A stretch of 7,883 nucleotides of DNA from UBA4717 sp045536775 (GTDB lineage: Bacteria > Bacillota > Clostridia > Oscillospirales > CAG-272), in contig JAZSOD010000027.1 of NCBI GenBank assembly GCA_045536775.1, positions 1-7,883 of the forward strand. The letters are read 5' to 3'. This document shows, one piece after another, positions 1-5,342 of this stretch (position 1 is its first letter; the number at the start of each line of letters is the position of its first letter). The position numbers were made by a program, and so were the translations under genes. A model generated the notes under the pieces. It was not told the DNA's origin. It worked only from the letters and a program-made list of their open reading frames with translations, and searched no databases.

Positions 1-1
1 C

Positions 2-283
2 AAGGCGCTTTTCGGCGGCAGCGGCGATGACGCCAATATGCCGACGGTAACACTCGGTGCGGACAAGCTTACCGACGGTGCCATCAATATTATGGACCTT
101 CTCGTAGCGGCAGAGATCGTTCCCTCCAAGAGCGAGGCTCGCAGACTTATAACACAGGGCGGCCTGTGCATTGACGATGAAAAGGTAACCGACCTCGGCT
201 ATGCGGTAACTTCGACAATGCTCGAAGGCGGAATAAAGGTCCGCAAGGGCAAAAAGGCATTCTATAAGGTGCTTCTCGGTTAA
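2..283 (+). CDS. tyrS: Tyrosyl-tRNA synthetase, C-terminal part (5' end outside window)
   Basis: The frame is open from the window edge and ends at TAA 281-283, giving 93 visible residues. These begin KALFGG, a segment typical of bacterial TyrRS just before its C-terminal domain. The rest is an S4 RNA-binding domain: the motif SKSEARRLITQGGLCID lies at about 123-173, followed by VTDLGY and a lysine-rich end (VRKGKKAFYKVLLG). In the family this domain binds the variable arm and anticodon region of tRNA-Tyr, while the Rossmann-fold catalytic domain (HIGH and KMSKS motifs) lies upstream and is not visible here. The enzyme charges tRNA-Tyr with tyrosine in the cytoplasm. An ATG at 38 is internal and is not the start. 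A strong terminator follows 10 bases after the stop, so tyrS is the last gene of its transcript. S4 domains also occur in other proteins, but the preceding KALFGG segment and the C-terminal position favour TyrRS. Confidence 0.92.
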   Translation, partial: KALFGGSGDDANMPTVTLGADKLTDGAINIMDLLVAAEIVPSKSEARRLITQGGLCIDDEKVTDLGYAVTSTMLEGGIKVRKGKKAFYKVLLG

Positions 284-293
284 TAAAGACAAT

Positions 294-333
294 AAAAAAG
301 CTTCGCGGAAGTGTTGTGCCGCGAAGCTTTTTT
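294..333 (+). terminator. Rho-independent terminator of tyrS (possibly bidirectional)
   Basis: A perfect 15-bp inverted repeat (294-308 with 319-333) encloses a 10-base loop. The core GCTTCGCGG/CCGCGAAGC is flanked by six A on the left and six T on the right. It starts 10 bases after the tyrS stop. The A-run would act as a T-run on the minus strand, so it may also stop transcripts coming from the metalloregulator gene ending at 424. Confidence 0.9.
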
Positions 334-353
334 GTATCGAAGTGGAAGGATCA

Positions 354-416
354 AGGGATGCGTTTCGTCTCGACTGCATAATAAATCTGCAAACCGTAGG
401 GGAAGGGGCATCCCTC
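354..416. repeat. Imperfect long-range inverted repeat in the tyrS/dtxR intergenic gap
   Basis: AGGGATG at 354-360 is the reverse complement of CATCCCT at 410-416, with about 49 bases between that include GTAGGGGAAGGGG. The gap lies between two convergent genes and has no credible open frame. The G-rich part resembles short dispersed intergenic repeats that I associate with gut Clostridia, but that is from memory and cannot be tested here. Confidence 0.35.
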
Positions 417-423
417 ACGATAT

Positions 424-783
424 TTATTTCTTGAAATTCTTGATCGCCTCAAAGGCTTCGTCGCTGATGTCGTGCTCTATCTTGCACGCGTCCTCTGCGG
501 CGGTTTCGGGAGTGACTCCGAGATTTACCAGAAATTTAGTGATGATGGTGTGACGCTCGTAGATCTTCTCGGCGACCTCAAGACCTATCTCGGTCAGAGT
601 GAGTGCGCCGCCGTCGTCAACGTTGACGTAGCCGCCCGACTTTAACAGTCCGATAGCGCGGCTGACACTCGGCTTGGAGTAGCCGATGTGCTCAACAACG
701 TCTATAGACCTGACAGAGCTGAGTTTTTTTGAGAGAACGTATATAGTTTCGAGATACATTTCGCCGGATTCCTGTAAATGCAT
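424..783 (-). CDS. DtxR/MntR-family metal-dependent transcriptional repressor (iron-type metal site)
   Basis: This 119-residue protein has an N-terminal winged helix-turn-helix (about residues 1-70; the recognition region runs YSKPSVSRAIGLLKSGGY at 35-52) and a short metal-binding and dimerisation domain (about 71-119). Family metal ligands are visible: Met9, Glu12, His78, Cys100, Glu103 and His104, the last three in CKIEH. Met plus Cys at these positions match the iron sensors DtxR/IdeR rather than the manganese sensor MntR, which has Asp and Glu there. The length is MntR-like: there is no C-terminal SH3 domain, and it is shorter than B. subtilis MntR (about 142 aa). Family members bind operator DNA when metal-loaded and repress uptake genes. 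The start at 783 is supported by GGAGG at 788-792, and the stop is TAA at 424-426. It lies 59 bases downstream of the permease gene on the same strand but has its own promoter (818-846), so it can be expressed separately. The target genes are not in the window. The family call is firm; the iron preference is inferred. Confidence 0.9.
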   Translation of the reverse strand: MHLQESGEMYLETIYVLSKKLSSVRSIDVVEHIGYSKPSVSRAIGLLKSGGYVNVDDGGALTLTEIGLEVAEKIYERHTIITKFLVNLGVTPETAAEDACKIEHDISDEAFEAIKNFKK

Positions 784-817
784 ACTGACCTCCGAGTTTT
801 TGTGTAATGTTAAATAT

Positions 818-846
818 ATTGTATCATTAAGATGTTAATAAATCAA
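818..846 (-). promoter_or_regulatory. SigA-type promoter of the DtxR-family gene
   Basis: Read on the minus strand, TTGATT (841-846) is followed after exactly 17 bases by TACAAT (818-823), about 35 bases before the gene's ATG. The -35 overlaps the stop codon of the upstream permease gene (843-845). ATGTTAA occurs twice on the plus strand (807-813 and 832-838), flanking the -10 at a distance of 25 bp. This could be an operator for autoregulation, but it is a direct repeat, unlike the known DtxR palindrome. Confidence 0.7.
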
Positions 847-1721
847 GACTTGCGTGAGGGAAGCTCGCTGACAAATGCCGCGCCGAGAATGAGCAGAGCG
901 CCTATAATGGCTGCAGGAGTTATCGGCTCACGCAAAAAGAGCGCGGAGAGGATTATCGCGGTTACAGGGTCAATGTAGCTCATAATGGCAATAGTTTGTG
1001 CCTTCAGATTTCCCATAGAGCCGAAGTATAGGAAGTATGCGATGCCTGTGTGTACCACGGCGACAATTCCGAGTAAGAGCGCGCCTCTTGCGTCAAGCGT
1101 GAGCTCTGAAACGTCCTCGGTCAAAAGTATGTACGGAAGTATCGTCACCGCGGCAGAGAAGAGCTGAATGACGGTCTTAGTGTAAGAGTCAATTCCGCCG
1201 AGCTTTTTGTTGATGAGAACTATTGTGGCGTAAACGAGCGCTGCACCGAGTCCGAGAAGAACGCCGCGCAGCTCGGATACGTCCGTAATTCCCGTATCCG
1301 TAATGCCCGAAACCAGCACCATGCCAACGAGAGCAAGAATGACGCAGACACCGCGGCGAAGATTTATGCGCTCCCCAAAAATAAACGCCGACGCAATGAT
1401 AACGAAGGTCGGCTGCATATAGTAACAAAGGGTAGAAACCGCAACAGTCGTGTAGTTGTAGGATTCAAAAAGAAGTATCCAGTTAATGCCGATGAGACCG
1501 CCCGAAATAAACAGGGGAATAAGACGTCCGCGAGCATCCGAAAACGAAATCTTTTTTCGGGAGATCAGCGCAAGTGCGAGCAGAAAAACTGTGCCGACAA
1601 GGCCGCGCGCGAGCGCAATAACGCTCGACGGGAGAGGAATGTATTTAACGAAGATACCGATTGTGCCGAAAATAAGCATAGACGATATCAGTTTGATTTT
1701 TGACATTGATGAAGGTGACAT
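843..1721 (-). CDS. EamA/DMT-superfamily 10-TM permease
   Basis: A 292-residue very hydrophobic protein with the size and layout of the drug/metabolite transporter superfamily: two EamA halves of about five membrane spans each. Segments include SMLIFGTIGIFVKYI (about 14-28), GTVFLLALALI, LIPLFISGGLIGINW, TFVIIASAFIFGE with the characteristic FGERI end of the first half (about 105-119), GLGAALVYATIVLI, GIVAVVHTGIAYFLYFGSM (about 218-236) and, near the end, a second-half copy YIDPVTAIILSALFLREPIT (about 244-263). The E-R/E-P motif at the end of each half is typical of EamA proteins. These export or import small metabolites across the cytoplasmic membrane; the substrate cannot be read from the sequence. 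The start at 1721 is preferred because AAGGA lies about 8 bases upstream. The in-frame ATG at 1706 has no such site. The gene stops with TGA at 843-845 and is transcribed toward the metalloregulator gene. Confidence 0.9.
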   Translation of the reverse strand: MSPSSMSKIKLISSMLIFGTIGIFVKYIPLPSSVIALARGLVGTVFLLALALISRKKISFSDARGRLIPLFISGGLIGINWILLFESYNYTTVAVSTLCYYMQPTFVIIASAFIFGERINLRRGVCVILALVGMVLVSGITDTGITDVSELRGVLLGLGAALVYATIVLINKKLGGIDSYTKTVIQLFSAAVTILPYILLTEDVSELTLDARGALLLGIVAVVHTGIAYFLYFGSMGNLKAQTIAIMSYIDPVTAIILSALFLREPITPAAIIGALLILGAAFVSELPSRKS

Positions 1722-1764
1722 AATTTAAGTCCTTTTGGAAATAATGAGATCATACACTTATAGA

Positions 1765-1793
1765 ATTGTAGCACATAAAGCGGATTATTGCAA
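1765..1793 (-). promoter_or_regulatory. SigA-type promoter of the EamA permease gene
   Basis: On the minus strand TTGCAA (1788-1793) and TACAAT (1765-1770) are separated by 17 bases and sit about 44 bases upstream of the permease ATG. The promoter is divergent from the tRNA promoter at 1832-1860, and an A-rich block lies between the two. Confidence 0.7.
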
Positions 1794-1801
1794 GAGAGAG
1801 C

Positions 1802-1828
1802 AAAAAAGATATAAAAAAAGCAAAAAAA
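1802..1828 (+). promoter_or_regulatory. Phased A-tracts upstream of the tRNA promoter (UP-like element)
   Basis: Three runs of six or seven A (1802-1807, 1813-1819, 1822-1828) have centres 9-12 bases apart, roughly one helical turn, ending 3 bases before the -35 box. Such tracts bend DNA and act as UP elements for RNA polymerase alpha subunits at strong stable-RNA promoters. The role here is inferred from position. Confidence 0.55.
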
Positions 1829-1831
1829 GTA

Positions 1832-1860
1832 TTGACAAACAAAAAATAGTTTAGTATAAT
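1832..1860 (+). promoter_or_regulatory. Consensus promoter of the tRNA-Leu/tRNA-Ser transcript
   Basis: A perfect TTGACA (1832-1837), a 17-base spacer and a perfect TATAAT (1855-1860) end 16 bases before the tRNA-Leu 5' end. With the A-tracts just upstream it is a very strong stable-RNA promoter. It drives both tRNAs, which are only 7 bases apart. Confidence 0.92.
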
Positions 1861-1876
1861 GAAAAGGCTGTTTTAT

Positions 1877-1960
1877 GCGGAAGTGGCGGAACTGGCAGAC
1901 GCGCACGTTTGAGGGGCGTGTGGTTTTACCATACGGGTTCAAGTCCCGTCTTCCGCACCA
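1877..1960 (+). tRNA. tRNA-Leu, anticodon GAG
   Basis: The gene is 84 bases long including an encoded CCA (1958-1960). The acceptor stem GCGGAAG (1877-1883) pairs with CTTCCGC (1950-1956), followed by discriminator A, as expected for leucine. The anticodon stem CACGT/GCGTG encloses the loop TTGAGGG with anticodon GAG at 1911-1913, reading CUC and CUU. The extra arm GGTTTTACC is a short hairpin, as in class II tRNAs. The T arm ACGGG-TTCAAGT-CCCGT spans 1933-1949. It is the first gene of a two-tRNA operon. Confidence 0.96.
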
Positions 1961-1967
1961 ACAGTAT

Positions 1968-2058
1968 GGAGAAGTCGCGTAGCTGGTCGAGCGCGCACGA
2001 TTGGAAATCGTGTAACCCTTAACGGGGTTCGAGAGTTCGAATCTCTCCTTCTCCGCCA
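1968..2058 (+). tRNA. tRNA-Ser, anticodon GGA (integration target)
   Basis: The gene is 91 bases long including CCA (2056-2058). The acceptor stem GGAGAAG (1968-1974) pairs with CTTCTCC (2048-2054), with discriminator G at 2055, as in serine tRNAs. The anticodon stem CACGA/TCGTG encloses TTGGAAA with anticodon GGA at 2003-2005, reading UCC and UCU. The long extra arm AACCCTTAACGGGGTT marks a class II tRNA. The T arm GAGAG-TTCGAAT-CTCTC spans 2031-2047. Its 3' end, from the T loop to the CCA, is repeated exactly at 2692-2711, so it has served as an attachment site. Confidence 0.96.
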
Positions 2059-2059
2059 A
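2040..2059 (+). other. attB-like core, copy 1 (in the tRNA-Ser 3' end)
   Basis: These 20 bases cover part of the T loop, the T stem 3' side, the acceptor 3' strand and the CCA of tRNA-Ser. They are identical to 2692-2711. Exact duplication of a tRNA 3' end is the usual scar of tyrosine-recombinase integration, in which the incoming element restores the tRNA. The repeat is seen directly; the mechanism is inferred. Confidence 0.75.
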
Positions 2060-2090
2060 AAAATCCAAGCCATTCGGCTTGGATTTTTTT
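2059..2090 (+). terminator. Rho-independent terminator of the tRNA operon
   Basis: A 13-bp stem (2059-2071 with 2076-2088, core TCCAAGCC/GGCTTGGA) with a four-base loop ends in a run of seven T. It starts directly after the tRNA-Ser CCA. Confidence 0.9.
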
Positions 2091-2092
2091 AT

Positions 2093-2266
2093 CCATTGCG
2101 AAAGCAATGGTATATCATCGCCGCAAGGCGTATATCATCACGCGAAGCGTGTATCTCATCAGCCGAAGGCTGTATTTGCTTTCGCAATGATGATATGCAA
2201 GGCGTGTTCGCCTTGATGATATGCAATTTCTTCGAAATTGATGATATACAACGGCTGTCGCCGTTG
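2093..2266 (+). repeat. Array of eight short hairpins with 8-bp TATATCAT/ATGATATA spacers
   Basis: Eight perfect stem-loops follow one another: 2093-2110 (CCATTGC, loop GAAA), 2119-2130 (CGCC, GCAA), 2139-2151 (CACGC, GAA), 2160-2172 (CAGCC, GAA), 2176-2187 (TTGC, TTTC), 2198-2215 (CAAGGCG, TGTT), 2224-2240 (CAATTTC, TTC) and 2249-2266 (CAACGGC, TGTC). Stem sequences differ, while the spacers are conserved: TATATCAT at 2111-2118 and 2131-2138, TATCTCAT at 2152-2159, then the reverse-complement form ATGATATG at 2190-2197 and 2216-2223 and ATGATATA at 2241-2248. The polarity therefore flips around hairpin 5. Hairpin 5 is also the exact reverse complement of the core of hairpin 1. The spacing is too short, and the variable part self-complementary, so it is not a CRISPR array. 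The array lies directly upstream of the four-helix-bundle gene, and its last stem overlaps that gene's -35 box. Function is unknown; binding by the neighbouring protein is a reasonable guess. Confidence 0.85.
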
Positions 2267-2292
2267 ATTTTCGATGTTAGTTATTGTATAAT
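2264..2292 (+). promoter_or_regulatory. Promoter of the four-helix-bundle gene
   Basis: TTGATT (2264-2269), a 17-base spacer and a perfect TATAAT (2287-2292) stand 20 bases before the ATG. Three bases of the -35 box are the end of the last hairpin (2260-2266), so extrusion or protein binding there would affect initiation. Confidence 0.75.
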
Positions 2293-2312
2293 GGTCAAAA
2301 GGAAGTGAAACT

Positions 2313-2660
2313 ATGAAGAAAAACTATCTATTGATACATTCCGAACAACTGGCAACCGAAATCGAGTTGCTTTGCCAAAAAACAAAAGTGTCTTCCAATA
2401 CATTGTTTCAACTTCGCAAAAGTTCAAGTAGCGTTTATGCAAATATAAGAGAAGCCAATTACGGACAAAGTAAAGCAGATATACTTTCTAAATTTGAAAT
2501 ATCATTAAAAAAGTGTTCAGAAACAGAGGGTTGGCTCAAATTGCTAAGCAACACAAACGCAATCAATGAAGATACATATAAAAATTACAGAAATCTTTGC
2601 GGAAGAATTAGACGAATGTTGATAGCGAGTTGTAAAACGTTGAAAGAGAATATGAAGTAA
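2313..2660 (+). CDS. Four-helix-bundle protein (23S rRNA IVP / Avd-like family)
   Basis: A 115-residue protein, the family's usual length, with no signal peptide and an all-helical look. Helix 1 is about residues 8-25 (HSEQLATEIELLCQKT) and helix 2 about 28-49 (SNTLFQLRKSSSSVYANIREA, matching the family pattern of a Ser-rich segment followed by ANI-EA). Helix 3 is about 54-79 (KADILSKFEISLKKCSETEGWLKLL, matching the family ALKE--ET-WL pattern) and helix 4 about 86-112. The family includes proteins encoded in intervening sequences of 23S rRNA genes, and the fold is shared with Avd, the basic accessory protein of diversity-generating retroelements. The lysine and arginine content would suit nucleic-acid binding, but the biochemical role of stand-alone members is unknown. 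Start 2313 follows AAAGGAAG by about 7 bases and a good promoter. The gene sits between the two copies of the tRNA-Ser end, behind the hairpin array. No reverse transcriptase or rRNA is next to it. Confidence 0.8.
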   Translation: MKKNYLLIHSEQLATEIELLCQKTKVSSNTLFQLRKSSSSVYANIREANYGQSKADILSKFEISLKKCSETEGWLKLLSNTNAINEDTYKNYRNLCGRIRRMLIASCKTLKENMK

Positions 2661-2671
2661 TATATGTGTCG

Positions 2672-2684
2672 GCGGCGAAGCCGC
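2672..2684 (+). repeat. Single GAA-loop hairpin downstream of the four-helix-bundle gene
   Basis: GCGGC-GAA-GCCGC has the same design (5-bp stem, GAA loop) as hairpins 3 and 4 of the upstream array. It lies 12 bases after the gene's stop and 8 bases before the second tRNA-end copy. It suggests that the hairpin family belongs to the whole unit between the two 20-bp repeats. Confidence 0.6.
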
Positions 2685-2691
2685 GCGAAAA

Positions 2692-2711
2692 AATCTCTCC
2701 TTCTCCGCCAA
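2692..2711 (+). other. attR-like core, copy 2 (duplicated tRNA-Ser 3' end)
   Basis: This 20-base stretch is identical to 2040-2059 but has no tRNA body in front of it. It is preceded by unrelated A-rich sequence and followed by ACCG instead of the terminator. It marks the boundary between the hairpin/four-helix-bundle unit and the prophage remnant to its right. No third copy is visible further right in the window. Confidence 0.75.
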
Positions 2712-2714
2712 CCG

Positions 2715-2759
2715 AAAAGCCTTGAAAATGCTGGATTTTCCCGTGTTTTCAAGGCTTTT
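2715..2759 (+). terminator. 14-bp inverted repeat, terminator-like, beside the att copy
   Basis: AAAAGCCTTGAAAA (2715-2728) pairs perfectly with 2746-2759 across a 17-base loop, and the right arm runs into TTTTT then GGATTTTT. It could end the four-helix-bundle transcript, or belong to the attachment region of the former element. Confidence 0.55.
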
Positions 2760-2815
2760 TGGATTTTTGAGGCTTTGGGATTTTAGGTAGTTTTTGGTGC
2801 GTTTTGTGTCATTTG

Positions 2816-2836
2816 TGTAGTCAAAATGTAGTCAAA
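2816..2836. repeat. Tandem TGTAGTCAAA repeats, possible integrase arm sites
   Basis: TGTAGTCAAA occurs at 2816-2825 and 2827-2836, an 11-base period (about one helical turn). A related TGTGTCATTT lies just before, at 2805-2814. Short direct repeats about 100 bases from the core are typical arm-type binding sites of tyrosine integrases. The core repeat at 2692-2711 fits this reading. No integrase gene remains in the window. Confidence 0.45.
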
Positions 2837-2869
2837 TTTATTGCCGATTATTACCGATATATAGTTTTG

Positions 2870-2898
2870 AAAAAAGGCTCCCAGAGGGAGCCTTTTTT
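2870..2898 (-). terminator. Terminator of the minus-strand prophage remnant (symmetric)
   Basis: AAAAAAGGCTCCC (2870-2882), loop AGA, GGGAGCCTTTTTT (2886-2898) is a perfect 13-bp stem with A/T runs at both ends, so it can work in either direction. It stands just past the stop at 2905 of the lysin-tail frame. Confidence 0.85.
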
Positions 2899-2904
2899 GT
2901 TGTG

Positions 2905-3066
2905 TTATCTTTCTATATACTCTGCCGTTTTACGAATAAGCCAATAAACGCCATTGTCTTTTGTTGCCTTTTCCTTCCACAGCGGAACATCTGTGATTAT
3001 TCCGACTTTGTTTAAGACTGCGATATAGTCACTGATAGTCTTTTCCTTTTTAACAGCAGTTGCTTT
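2905..3066 (-). pseudogene. C-terminal fragment of a phage protein, possibly an endolysin
   Basis: In a frame different from the polyvalent-protein fragment upstream, about 53 well-formed residues run from KATAVKKEKTISDYI through LNKVGIITDVPLW and YWLIRKTAEYIER to TAA at 2905-2907. The pattern of a predicted helix, 'GII', a Trp, and a final 'YW-(L)-RK-AEY' helix resembles the C-terminal tails of clostridial phage lysins, from memory only. The frame stays open up to an ATG at 3267, but the part above about 3066 is antisense-frame shadow of the polyvalent gene. The true upstream catalytic part is missing. The immediately following terminator suggests it was the last gene of a phage module. The fragment nature is clear; the lysin assignment is tentative. 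Confidence 0.4.
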
Positions 3067-5342
3067 GCTTGATGTCTCTCGACTCTCGCTTGAGCTGTGC
3101 TTCGTTATGATTGTATGAGCCTTGCAAATACTCATAGATTTCGTCTGCCTTTGCAATGTCTCGATCACCGTTGGCATCACGGACAACATCTCGCAAATTT
3201 CGATGTAGAGTATTTGCTTGATAGGAAATACCAAGCTTTTTGTCTCTCCAAGTGGAAGTATCTCCAATCAGGTTGCGAATCTCGTTAGCAAACTGTTCTT
3301 GCTTCGCCTTGCGTTGCTGTCCTCGCCTATACTGAGGTGTCTGCATCTTTTTGACTCTCTCACCAAGAGAATTGATTCTTGAATCATAGTCGGCAATTAC
3401 ATTAGCCTTGAGCCTTTGGATTCTCTCAATTCTGCGGAGAATGTTATTTGCCACTTTGGTGTTTTTGTCCTTCTTCGCATCGTACTCAGCTTGTAGCCTT
3501 GAAATCTCTGAATCGAAATCAGCATTAGACTCATCTCGCAGTTTCTTGTTGTTTTCGAGTTCCGTCTGTAAGTTCTGCAGTTTAGCTGAAATCTTTTTGT
3601 CAACTGTCTGCTCAATTGTTGCATTTTCTGCAACAGTTTCTGTTTTAGCAACACCCTCTGCAACAGGTGCAATGTCAAGTGCAGTTTCATTAAGAGGTGT
3701 GCTGTAATTGCCGACAGGTGCAAACTGTTCGCCTTCGTTGGAAAGGGAATGCTTTGAAATTTTTCCATCAAAAAAGGCATCGTCCGTTGACGATACCTCT
3801 ACTTTTGTTCCATCGCTATATGTTACTTCATAACTTCCGTCTTCGTTGAAGTGCCAACTTCTTTTCTTCGGCTTCCCGTAAGCATTAGCCCTATCTTCTG
3901 AATATCCTGTTCTGTTACTTCGCCCTTTTCCCGATACAAAGCGATTATCATTTGTATCATTTTTGCTCGGTTTTCGTCCGTCTTGGCTATAGCCAACATC
4001 GACACCGTTGTTTCCATATCCAAGCCAAAGCTCTTCAGTAATCGAATCAGATCGTGTTGTGTCTGTGTTACCATAATCATCTTTCCAATCGTGAATATTT
4101 GCCGATTTTTCCTTTCCATAGATATGCACAATTCCCTCGTCATCAATCTCATATTGATATGTAATGCCGTTGGATAGTGTTTGTGTAATAAGCTGATTTC
4201 TCTTATTCGCATTCCAAGTCAACGCTTCAGATTGCACTCTTTCTTTCTCAGCGAAAGGTAGTTCAATTTCATTATACCACGAATTGTCAAAATTTTCAAT
4301 ATCCTTTGAAATAGAATATCGAATATCCGGGTTATCAGTGGGATTTTGATTTTCAACATCCTTTGCCTGTTCGGGACCGAATATTACATAGGAGTTACCC
4401 CTGTATTTGACATCGTCGCCGATAGAAAACTGCTTTTTCTCCCCATCAAAAAAGACACCATCCGTTGATGATGTCTCGTTTATGGGTGCTATTTCATTTG
4501 TTGATTGGTCTTCCGTAAGACCGTACATTTTACGAAGTTCGGCAATGACACGCTTTACTTCTTCAGGGTCATCTTCAAAATCCTGCCTAATTCGTTCTTG
4601 AGTTCCTGTGCTGTTGCGTGTTCGTGATTCGCCATATACTTCATAAACATCACTTTCTGTTCGTCCGTTTTCAATGCTATGTATATCGCCCCCCGTTCCT
4701 GTTCCGTTAGAGGAAAGAACTGAAGACCACGAACTAAATGTATGCCTGCTGCTGTTATAGCCATCATAATACTCCTTTTTTACAGTTCTGTATTCATCAA
4801 GATCTCCAACATCCGCTGAATATAGCATATGCCCCTGCATATACCCGGTTGCTTCAAAATAGTAAACTTTATCAGCGCCGTATATCTCAACGGTTCTAAT
4901 CTCGTTTTTTCCCAAGTCGGATGTTTTGTTAGCAAGACTTCGAGCAAAATGATTTCTGTCACCTGCAGGAACATCGACAAGGAACTCATCTGTAGCGGTA
5001 TATAAATCGTTTCCATTATATCCCAAATCCGTTCCGTTGTCAAGAGCAGAATTGCTCACGGAATACTTCACATCACCGCTTTCCTCGCTCTGAGCAATCT
5101 GCCCCTGTTCTTTCCAAGCCTTTGCAAACTCTCTCTCGACCTTTTCGATCTCGGTCAGTTCCTTGCCTGTTGCTACCTTGCACAGATATTTGACTTCATC
5201 CCAAACCTTTTGGAACAATGTTCTGTTCCCGGTCAGCTTGTTAATGAAATCTTTATCGGTAAAGAAATAATCACCAACTAAATCAGCAGTCAGTTCCGCG
5301 TCAATGTCTGCGTTCATACCGTTGTATAGTTCTGTCAAAGCG
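3050..5342 (-). pseudogene. Large polyvalent phage/ICE protein, N- and C-terminally truncated fragment
   Basis: About 760 residues are open, ending TGC TGT TAA at 3050. I count residues from an ATG at 5461, although that start is not credible: it has no ribosome site and lies upstream in another gene's leader. At 41-120 comes ALTELYNG..DAELTADLVGDYFFTDKDF..WDEVKYLCKVATG. This resembles the end of the zinc-peptidase region of phage/ICE 'large polyvalent proteins', with Glu56 of AELTAD as the likely third zinc ligand; the HExxH helix is missing. Then come low-complexity linkers with short signatures (DVKYSVS, NPDIRYSIS, KHSLS), two related modules (about 140-347 and 380-574) each ending in SSTD--FFDG, and a coiled coil (about 625-705). 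The end is Arg/Lys-rich, and the C-terminus breaks off at KRESRDIKQ before unrelated sequence. At the left junction the frame enters directly from a truncated XRE gene. Intact family members are much longer. The reading frame has no stops inside, so the decay is recent or expression is tolerated. Confidence 0.6.

Noticed and set aside
311..553. Plus-strand 80-codon frame
   Set aside because: It begins in the tyrS terminator, has unusual composition, and is mostly antisense to the metalloregulator gene.
1688..2107. 139-codon minus-strand open frame containing RFELSNPVKGY and GRRDLNPYG
   Set aside because: It is antisense to the two tRNAs; these peptides are the well-known artefact of translating tRNA genes backwards.
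2093..2266. CRISPR-like array
   Set aside because: The repeated part is only 8 bp, the variable parts are self-complementary 12-18-mers, and no cas genes are present.
2313..2660. Diversity-generating retroelement accessory gene (avd)
   Set aside because: There is no reverse transcriptase and no template/variable repeat pair in the window. Only the fold family is shared.
2313..2660. 23S rRNA intervening sequence
   Set aside because: No rRNA sequence flanks the gene. The neighbours are tRNA-Ser and its duplicated end.
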